A DNA stretch of 64,000 bases from assembly GCA_951799405.1 (NCBI GenBank), contig OX637363.1, forward strand, positions 2,542,001-2,606,000, given 5' to 3'. The DNA comes from Agapetus fuscipes (taxonomy: Eukaryota; Arthropoda; Insecta; Trichoptera; Glossosomatidae). Below, piece by piece: positions 63,501 through 64,000 of the stretch. The position numbers and the translations under genes are program-made. The notes beneath the pieces were generated by a model, which did not search any database, had not been told where the DNA came from, and worked only from the letters and a program-made list of their open reading frames with translations. The stretch's first letter is position 1; each line of letters begins with the position of its first letter.

Positions 63501-63660
63501 CATAACAACTAGGAAGCCCTTGGACAGGGAGAAGCAACCCAGCTATGAACTCATCCTCGTTGTATCGGACAGAGGAGAGCCCCCGCAAACTGTCACCAGG
63601 GTGCTGCAGGTCAACGTCACTGATGTGGACGATCACAAGCCCAGGTTCCTGAGGGGGGTG
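36362..63660 (+). CDS. Cad87A: Insect cadherin, Cad87A-like; 17 exons, 3' part outside window
   Basis: Calcium-dependent adhesion protein of the cell surface. Coding exons: 36362-36527, 37236-37379, 37944-38092, 48310-48438, 48901-49122, 49897-50112, 50996-51817, 52635-52830, 54517-54793, 55397-55707, 56801-57372, 58661-58846, 59530-59707, 60341-60460, 62157-62377, 62592-62718, 63485-63660. All junctions are GT-AG, phases agree at every join, and the total is 4,212 nt (1,404 codons) with no stop. Residues 1-20 form a signal peptide. Twelve cadherin repeats follow, ending near residues 132, 254, 374, 491, 593, 706, 830, 954, 1065, 1183, 1289 and 1400. Ca-binding D-x-N-D-N-x-P linkers are clear at 125, 483, 585 and 1175. 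Those ending repeats 6 (G-V-P-G-N-Q-R-P), 8 (S-Y-S-D-N-T-P) and 11 (D-V-S-G-N-D-G) are degenerate. The paralogue assignment rests on memory of the N-terminal G-D-M-S region and length; another insect cadherin is possible. The transmembrane and cytoplasmic parts are missing here. Confidence 0.85.
36528..37235. other. Cadherin intron 1
   Basis: Around 36,620-36,672 a phrase ('gccgtggtctgtgggagc ... cttccggacgtttcgccca') resembles one arm of the foldback element at 38,196. The rest was not recognised. Confidence 0.45.
37236..37379 (+). CDS. Cad87A: Cadherin exon 2
   Basis: Residues 56-104, the middle of repeat 1 ([12 protein letters not shown]). Phase 1 at both sides. Confidence 0.88.
37418..37673 (-). 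repeat. R1 in cadherin intron 2
   Basis: Full-length minus copy. Its tail starts about 38 nt after the exon 2 donor. Confidence 0.85.
37700..37785 (+). mobile_element. S1 tail (variant 2) fragment
   Basis: 'agagggctcttgaggtgtgc' to 'catcctagtattattattatt'. The head and most of the body are lacking. Confidence 0.6.
37944..38092 (+). CDS. Cad87A: Cadherin exon 3
   Basis: Residues 104-153; completes repeat 1 (D-Y-N-D-N-A-P) and opens repeat 2. Phase-0 donor 'gtaaat' at 38,093. Confidence 0.88.
38196..38451. mobile_element. Foldback element next to the DIRS left end
   Basis: Two near-perfect arms of about 110 bp: 'actttttttccaggctgtg' at the left against 'cacagcctggaaaaaaagt' at the right, with 'ttgataatgcccatcgaag' as an inner match. 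The loop is about 25 bp (around 38,315). Its right end touches the DIRS terminus. No clear target duplication. Confidence 0.75.
38453..38663 (+). repeat. DIRS left inverted terminal repeat
   Basis: From 'attatgtgttctgagag' to 'gccatttgtcataaagc'. Its complement lies at about 47,781-47,970, with nearly perfect pairing over about 195 bp. Confidence 0.88.
38664..39800 (+). other. DIRS 5' internal region, gag-like ORF not resolved
   Basis: The position corresponds to the DIRS gag gene, but frames are short and broken (for example [14 protein letters not shown] at about 38,951). I cannot support a protein. Confidence 0.4.
39800..40437 (+). pseudogene. DIRS reverse transcriptase, N-terminal part
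   Basis: The frame 40,201-40,437 reads [25 protein letters not shown] and [12 protein letters not shown], typical RT palm blocks of the DIRS/gypsy type. Upstream, a 130-bp segment is tandemly duplicated (starts 39,952 and 40,082) and frames are disrupted. It breaks off at the LINE insertion. Confidence 0.78.
40720..41487 (+). CDS. LINE ORF1 protein
   Basis: 255 residues from the ATG at 40,720, two codons after an in-frame TTG. The first ~100 residues have a heptad-like coiled-coil pattern ([19 protein letters not shown]). An RRM-like block follows (N-N-I-E-V-T-G-L-P) and a C-terminal domain ([15 protein letters not shown]). This coiled coil + RRM + C-terminal order is that of L1-type ORF1p RNA-binding chaperones. 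No zinc knuckle is seen. The frame is fully open, suggesting a young insertion. Confidence 0.8.
   Translation: MTSTRSKAQLTSSCTTMEDNIMAELHALRADLAALSSVGADIKAIRSDLSSLKESMTFMDARVGEIETKLVSMSTMEKTVTDLTSKITEMDAKINDSEQRARRNNIEVTGLPQVSNESLIDLTVKIAKSLKIQLTPGDIDFSTRVAAKNAASGRPKPIVVKFHKSVHRDMFVTAIRRKRGLMSDELGIPGSPTRIFVNEHLTLHNKNLFHHARLRCKELGFRYTWSKGGTVFVRKDDGSPAMAIKTLSALQMIGG
41673..44769 (+). pseudogene. LINE ORF2 (endonuclease-reverse transcriptase), split by H4
   Basis: Open from 41,673 (TTG; a TAG sits directly upstream) to the H4 insertion. It resumes in the same frame at 44,482 once the 244-bp insertion plus duplication is discounted, ending at the stop 44,767-44,769. APE endonuclease motifs: T-Q-N-T-R-G-L, T-E-T-W-L-G, L-G-D-F-N-M and a S-H-H-P variant of the S-D-H motif. 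RT motifs: [26 protein letters not shown] and F-A-D-D-M-K. H4 introduces a stop at 44,274-44,276. Jockey/CR1 superfamily by motif; exact clade undetermined. Confidence 0.85.
44238..44473. mobile_element. H4: hAT-like MITE inside LINE ORF2
   Basis: 236 bp with ends 'cagtgtttttcaacct' and 'aggttgaaaaacgctg' (15 of 16 inverted matches), flanked by the exact 8-bp duplication ctctagag (44,230-44,237 and 44,474-44,481). This is the hAT target form nTCTAGAn. Interior is 'gcgaccccc' runs; no coding capacity. Confidence 0.95.
45013..45535 (+). repeat. 155-bp tandem repeat in the DIRS RT gene
   Basis: Units start at 45,013, 45,168, 45,323 and (partial) 45,478, each at 'ctcgacgacttcctccttgc'. The unit covers the end of the RT palm (F-G-L-S-F-A-P-R) and the following L-D-D-F-L-L box. 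155 is not a multiple of three, so each copy shifts frame. Confidence 0.93.
45536..45660 (+). pseudogene. DIRS RT, part after the catalytic box
   Basis: In one frame across about 45,540-45,800: [10 protein letters not shown], then [10 protein letters not shown], the standard RT thumb-side motif. It leads into the 186-bp repeat. Confidence 0.7.
45660..46218 (+). repeat. 186-bp tandem repeat (three units) in the DIRS RT/RNase H linker
   Basis: The anchor 'gcattgtgccactcactt' is at 45,679, 45,865 and 46,051 (period exactly 186, 62 codons). Units differ by only a few bases, so the expansion is recent. The frame is kept but an in-unit TAG ends the RT frame. Confidence 0.93.
46290..46860 (+). pseudogene. 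DIRS RNase H domain
   Basis: T-T-D-A-S-D then an in-frame TAA (46,335-46,337) followed by A-W-G-A: the first catalytic Asp motif with a stop inside it. A frameshift leads to [10 protein letters not shown] (catalytic Glu block, 46,4xx), L-V-Q-S-D-N-K-T (Asp block) and [15 protein letters not shown]. All RNase H blocks are recognisable but cannot be made as one protein. Confidence 0.8.
46865..47614 (+). CDS. DIRS tyrosine recombinase
   Basis: 249 codons, open. It begins close behind the RNase H stop, in another frame. Active-site blocks: [10 protein letters not shown] (first Arg), [10 protein letters not shown] (second Arg region) and F-R-K-Y-Y near the C-terminus (nucleophilic Tyr). It joins circular DNA to the target in DIRS elements, hence no target duplication. 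The start codon is uncertain (TTG in the supplied frame; no convincing ATG at the very start). Confidence 0.85.
   Translation: MARYLAQLFINKKLSYRTILVHKSAIVTFCNPMMEKNLSSDFLVKHTLKAIAMVRINPPKSPVWNPQIVKDWLVRNTPRSDSLYEVACRTAILLLLSSGRRVHDLTLLNITEGNILDEGTSIVLIPFVGSKTDTLLESKEHNVNPVFWIRKLIELSRERRSGQNIYNLFISTRGQVKAATRTIIGGWVKNTLKSAGVEATPGSTRSAVASLNWLENYPIENTFRKYYQKEMLKHTAPEDPSLFQPVNIK
47651..47750 (+). repeat. DIRS internal complementary region
   Basis: 47,651-47,691 is the complement of the extreme left end ('cagaacacataat' against 'attatgtgttctg'). 47,692-47,750 is the complement of the extreme right end ('gggggagttttacctacc' against 'ggtaggtaaaactccccc'). Confidence 0.9.
47781..48018 (+). repeat. 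DIRS right inverted terminal repeat
   Basis: From 'gctttatgacaaatggc' to 'aaactcccccattat'. The outer ~50 bp has no partner in the left repeat but is mirrored in the internal complementary region. Confidence 0.88.
48111..48180 (-). mobile_element. S2 end fragment
   Basis: 'aagctacacatttagtgtaac' with 'gaaggggtcgcatgtg'. It is followed by an R3 fragment. Confidence 0.6.
48190..48278 (+). repeat. R3 fragment
   Basis: 'ttttaaaaatgtgcttgaaaa' to 'ccagaatattcagaagcg' matches the plus-strand R3 copy near 55,268-55,345. Confidence 0.7.
48310..48438 (+). CDS. Cad87A: Cadherin exon 4
   Basis: Residues 154-196, repeat 2 ([10 protein letters not shown]). Phase 0 on both sides. Confidence 0.87.
48535..48748 (-). 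mobile_element. LINE N2 3' fragment
   Basis: Minus frame with [14 protein letters not shown] and E-W-R-R-R-V-K; second copy of the family seen at 6,965. Confidence 0.75.
48901..49122 (+). CDS. Cad87A: Cadherin exon 5
   Basis: Residues 197-270; ends repeat 2 with D-V-Q-D-Q-P-P and opens repeat 3 (T-V-P-E-N-T). Phase 0. Confidence 0.88.
49123..49478. other. Cadherin intron 5, left part, unassigned
   Basis: The exon frame stays open for about 60 codons into the intron, but the phase match with exon 6 and the 'gag|gttaat' donor favour splicing at 49,123. Confidence 0.5.
49480..49798 (+). mobile_element. SINE S1, full length (tail variant 1)
   Basis: Head 'ggtccgtagtctagtgg', B box 'ggttcgattcc', tail 'cgcacaggatttcttaaaaa'. 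It ends about 98 bp before exon 6. Confidence 0.85.
49897..50112 (+). CDS. Cad87A: Cadherin exon 6
   Basis: Residues 271-342, repeat 3 ([13 protein letters not shown]). Phase 0. Confidence 0.88.
50205..50645. repeat. Possible solo LTR or other insertion
   Basis: It begins 'ttgtggcagcccgatac' and contains 'ctcataaataaatgtc' (polyadenylation-like) about 90 bp before its right end. Short similar sequence ('gttaa') flanks both ends. No internal retroviral-type genes are nearby. The boundaries are a guess. Confidence 0.3.
50648..50955 (-). repeat. R3 copy (minus)
   Basis: About 300 bp that is the reverse complement of 55,040-55,346 ('cttgacgcctatgcatg' at its right against 'catgcataggcgtcaag'). 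It ends 40 bp before exon 7. Confidence 0.85.
50996..51817 (+). CDS. Cad87A: Cadherin exon 7 (largest)
   Basis: Residues 343-616: end of repeat 3 (D-T-D-D-H-K-P), all of repeats 4 (D-T-N-D-N-P-P) and 5 (D-V-N-D-N-A-P), and the start of repeat 6. Phase 0. Donor 'gtaagt'. Confidence 0.92.
51973..52178 (-). mobile_element. S1 (tail variant 2), head missing
   Basis: From (aat)n and 'attaggatgatttatttgg' to 'cccagcggagagcaca', truncated before the tRNA-like head. Confidence 0.75.
52330..52591 (-). repeat. R1, full length
   Basis: Four TTAGA-type tail units on the left. It ends 43 bp before exon 8. Confidence 0.87.
52635..52830 (+). CDS. Cad87A: Cadherin exon 8
   Basis: Residues 617-682, repeat 6 ([16 protein letters not shown]). 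Phase-1 donor 'gtaatt'. Confidence 0.88.
52840..53157 (-). mobile_element. SINE S1 starting 9 nt after the exon 8 donor
   Basis: Poly(T) (the S1 poly(A) read in reverse) begins at 52,840. Full length to the head at 53,157 with B box 'gggattcgaaccc'. Confidence 0.87.
53286..53543 (+). repeat. R1, full length
   Basis: Starts 'ttccttgacttatagg'. The TTAGA tail is degenerate ('cttagattatagatata'). Confidence 0.87.
53544..53919. other. Cadherin intron 8, unassigned part
   Basis: It contains a diverged internal duplication ('cagttggagttgcaataacac' near 53,732 and 'cagttggagtagcgataagac' near 53,812). Nothing else seen. Confidence 0.45.
53920..54175 (+). repeat. R1, full length
   Basis: Close to the 5,833 copy (shares 'gaggcatgtgcaagcgcg'). 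Tail of three TTAGA units. Confidence 0.87.
54176..54516. other. Cadherin intron 8, right part, unassigned
   Basis: No repeat or motif recognised apart from the acceptor 'caatgtttcag'. Confidence 0.4.
54517..54793 (+). CDS. Cad87A: Cadherin exon 9
   Basis: Residues 682-774: end of repeat 6, whose Ca linker is replaced by G-V-P-G-N-Q-R-P, then a serine-rich insertion (S-Q-S-S-S-D-F-S) and the first half of repeat 7. Phase 1 to phase 2. Confidence 0.87.
55040..55346 (+). repeat. R3 copy (plus)
   Basis: Inverted partner of 50,648-50,955. It ends about 50 bp before exon 10. Confidence 0.85.
55397..55707 (+). CDS. Cad87A: Cadherin exon 10
   Basis: Residues 774-878: end of repeat 7 (D-V-N-D-K-P-P) and first half of repeat 8. 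Phase-1 donor 'gtagtt'. Confidence 0.88.
55718..55908 (-). mobile_element. SINE S1 fragment starting 10 nt after the exon 10 donor
   Basis: Poly(T) then 'aagaaatcctgtgcgggag'. It is truncated at 'ccggtctttggtaaagg', before the tRNA-like head. Confidence 0.82.
56152..56235. repeat. 83-bp direct repeat, left copy
   Basis: 'aaggccgtcatggcaagg' to 'ctcaaattgcccttaagg'. The partner at 56,643-56,725 differs at only a few bases; together they flank a 5S-S1 SINE. Confidence 0.88.
56236..56642 (+). mobile_element. Chimeric 5S rRNA-S1 SINE (tail variant 1)
   Basis: The 5S part is truncated at its 5' end, starting at 'gatcaccgaagttaagcaac', with box C 'tacttggatgggtaaccgc' and end 'gtcgttggca'. S1 head at about 56,328, B box 'ggattcggatccc', tail 'cccgcacaggatttctt' and poly(A) to 56,642. 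Confidence 0.88.
56643..56725. repeat. 83-bp direct repeat, right copy
   Basis: Immediately follows the SINE poly(A). Much longer than an ordinary SINE target duplication. Confidence 0.88.
56801..57372 (+). CDS. Cad87A: Cadherin exon 11
   Basis: Residues 878-1068: end of repeat 8 (degenerate linker S-Y-S-D-N-T-P) and all of repeat 9 (N-I-N-D-N-V-P). Ends in phase 0, donor 'gtgagt'. Confidence 0.9.
57487..57932 (-). mobile_element. Penelope-like element remnant between inverted repeats
   Basis: Arms 57,487 to about 57,540 ('tatagaatgaaaaaaacgg', 'attttactgactgtgcaaaa') and about 57,885-57,932 are inverted copies of about 50 bp. Between them the minus frame 57,894-57,589 reads [17 protein letters not shown], then N-F-N-R-D-D. 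This is the region I recall following the GIY-YIG endonuclease of Penelope-like elements. RT and GIY-YIG cores are missing. Confidence 0.55.
57933..58660. other. Cadherin intron 11, unassigned part
   Basis: Nothing recognised in this AT-rich stretch. Confidence 0.4.
58661..58846 (+). CDS. Cad87A: Cadherin exon 12
   Basis: Residues 1069-1130, first half of repeat 10 ([17 protein letters not shown]). Phase 0; donor 'gtacgt'. Confidence 0.87.
58872..59345 (+). mobile_element. LINE N3 3' end (CR1/L2-like)
   Basis: Coding pattern [11 protein letters not shown], then [12 protein letters not shown], then R-A-F-A-V-V-G-P and L-K-R-R-M-K-T-H: the conserved C-terminus of CR1/L2-type LINE RTs. A stop interrupts it near 58,982. 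It ends in 'cacgaaacggcgc' and (ATC)n. It starts about 25 nt after the exon 12 donor. Confidence 0.75.
59530..59707 (+). CDS. Cad87A: Cadherin exon 13
   Basis: Residues 1131-1190; ends repeat 10 with [10 protein letters not shown]. Phase-1 donor 'gtaagt'. Confidence 0.9.
59722..59957 (+). mobile_element. SINE S1 starting 14 nt after the exon 13 donor
   Basis: Plus orientation, head first ('tgaccggtccgtagacc'), B box 'ggttcaaatcc' with one change, tail cut at 'gggctcttgaggtg' (variant 2). Confidence 0.85.
59958..60001. repeat. Hairpin of two opposed S2 ends
   Basis: 'acgcaactaagct' and 'agcttagttgcgt' are perfect inverted copies around 'acacatatagtgc': an S2 3' end meeting its own complement. 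Confidence 0.75.
60002..60340. other. Cadherin intron 13, right part, unassigned
   Basis: No repeat or motif recognised besides the acceptor 'tgtattttag'. Confidence 0.4.
60341..60460 (+). CDS. Cad87A: Cadherin exon 14
   Basis: Residues 1190-1230, first half of repeat 11 ([15 protein letters not shown]). Phase 1 at both sides. Confidence 0.87.
60532..60864 (+). mobile_element. SINE S2, full length, with target duplication
   Basis: 333 bp bounded by 'tatcag' at 60,526-60,531 and 60,865-60,870. Clean tRNA-like head: 'tagctcaggtggtagag' and 'ggttcgaatcccac'. The best reference copy of S2 in the window. Confidence 0.92.
60871..61384. other. Cadherin intron 14, unassigned part
   Basis: Less AT-rich than its surroundings, with a minus-strand frame but no recognised motif; possibly an old LINE piece. 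Confidence 0.35.
61385..61592 (-). mobile_element. LINE N3-like C-terminal fragment
   Basis: The minus frame gives [18 protein letters not shown] and then A-A-P-S-Y-L-T-E-L, the CR1/L2 C-terminal pattern, with one stop. Confidence 0.7.
61690..61812 (+). mobile_element. RTE-like LINE 3' tail
   Basis: 'gggataaggcaaagagaaagaagaagaag' end preceded by 'gaggagatgagccaggatag', a common RTE-type 3' end; frames broken. Confidence 0.45.
61813..62156. other. Cadherin intron 14, right part, unassigned
   Basis: Nothing recognised apart from the acceptor. A related stretch ('aaacgcagatgcatttttaaa') recurs before exon 17 near 63,387-63,470, so the two intron ends share an old duplicated sequence. Confidence 0.45.
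62157..62377 (+). CDS. Cad87A: Cadherin exon 15
   Basis: Residues 1230-1303: rest of repeat 11 (L-F-H-I-N-S-L-T-G) with degenerate linker D-V-S-G-N-D-G, then the start of repeat 12. Distinctly GC-rich compared with neighbouring exons. Ends in phase 0. Confidence 0.88.
62400..62543 (+). mobile_element. LINE N1 internal fragment
   Basis: 'gttgatgtggtaaatgagtttg' to 'gaaagaaaaataatgaaag' matches the V-N-E-F-V-Y-L-G segment of the 24,227 copy. Confidence 0.75.
62592..62718 (+). CDS. Cad87A: Cadherin exon 16
   Basis: Residues 1304-1346, repeat 12 ([14 protein letters not shown]). Phase-1 donor 'gtaaat'. Confidence 0.88.
62723..62866 (-). mobile_element. SINE S2 fragment starting about 5 nt after the exon 16 donor
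   Basis: S2 3' end at the left ('ccaaactacacatatag'). It extends to 'ttgaagtgggtg' and lacks the head half; an N1a 3'UTR/R1 copy follows immediately. Confidence 0.8.
62867..63137 (+). repeat. R1 with a few bases of N1a 3'UTR
   Basis: 'atgtctaaaatgttatttgttg' precedes 'ttccttgacttatagg'. A deletion removes the 'aagagt' of 'ggcaagagttgcagg'. Confidence 0.85.
63138..63484. other. Cadherin intron 16, right part
   Basis: Mostly unrecognised. The last ~100 bp resembles the end of intron 14 (see 61,813). Confidence 0.4.
63485..63660 (+). CDS. Cad87A: Cadherin exon 17, last in window
   Basis: Residues 1346-1404: end of repeat 12 (D-V-D-D-H-K-P-R-F). Phase-0 donor 'gtgagt' at 63,661. Further exons must follow. 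Confidence 0.88.
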
Positions 63661-63681
63661 GTGAGTCAATAATAATAATAA

Positions 63682-63888
63682 TAATCTAAGTTGCAAGGGT
63701 ATATTCATTTAAAGCTCTCAGATGTATGCCCACAAACCAACACGTGTAGTTCGCGCTTACAAATGCTGAATGCGTACTTACAAATAAAATCCAAACCTCA
63801 AATGAGCATAAGCCCCACAACTTTTGCCGACCTTTCCTGAAACAGGGGTGACATTGGCAAAGTGAACCATTTTTTACAGTATGGTTTA
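63682..63888 (-). repeat. R1 near the exon 17 donor
   Basis: Its (aat)n/TTAGA-like tail begins within about 10-20 nt of the donor. The 5' end is missing after 'tttacagtatgg'. Confidence 0.82.
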
Positions 63889-63938
63889 CAGTATTTTTAC
63901 AATCACTAATCAAATATTGTAATAAGAAATTAGGAACG

Positions 63939-64000
63939 TTCCTTGACTTATAAATTGGTATGCTGCTGATCACCTATGCTGCAGAAAATGGTTCACTTTG
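63939..64000 (+). repeat. R1, cut by window end
   Basis: 'gttccttgacttataaattgg' to 'ggttcactttg', in opposite orientation to the preceding copy. Confidence 0.8.

Overview
This is eukaryotic, almost certainly insect, nuclear DNA. Three host genes on the + strand sit in a very dense, repeatedly nested bed of transposable elements. The evidence for an insect is spliced genes with GT-AG introns, a many-exon cadherin resembling insect Cad87A, a proline-rich cuticle-type secreted protein, a 5S rRNA-like sequence of arthropod type, and insect-type LINE, DIRS, hAT, PIF and piggyBac remnants. I cannot name the order or species. There are no bacterial features.

Layout. 1-15,100: repeats only, including a 129/130-bp satellite (T1, about 3469-4508). 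15,560-17,095: main coding exon of a secreted polyproline protein with six Y-x-Y-P-x-P-x-x-x-F modules. 17,100-19,500: 3' flank plus nested SINEs. 19,560-23,252: two-exon gene for a secreted, basic, Asn/Lys/Tyr-rich 612-residue protein that I do not recognise; a hAT-type MITE sits exactly at its stop codon. 23,255-36,300: LINE fragments, MITEs and SINEs. 36,362 to beyond 63,660: a cadherin gene. Seventeen coding exons join in one unbroken frame (4,212 nt, 1,404 codons: signal peptide plus 12 cadherin repeats); the membrane and cytoplasmic part lies beyond the window. Its third intron (10.2 kb) is almost entirely a DIRS-type tyrosine-recombinase retrotransposon, which holds a LINE, which in turn holds a hAT MITE.

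Repeat names used below. R1: a ~255-bp repeat (about 29 copies) that is also the 3' end of LINE family N1a. N1a/N1b, N2-N5: LINE 3' fragments. S1 and S2: two tRNA-headed SINE families. S1 occurs alone, fused behind a 5S rRNA-derived head (three copies, one with target duplications), and fused in front of S2 (two copies with the same junction). T1: satellite. H1-H4: hAT-like MITEs. P1: PIF-type MITE. R3: intronic repeat.

The most notable observations are the 5S rRNA-tRNA chimeric SINE and the modular S1-S2 dimers, the structurally complete but mutated DIRS element with three separate internal tandem expansions, the MITE at a stop codon, and the recurrence of SINE/LINE-tail insertions within about 20 nt downstream of cadherin 5' splice sites. 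All calls come from reading the sequence and the supplied translations; no database search was possible.
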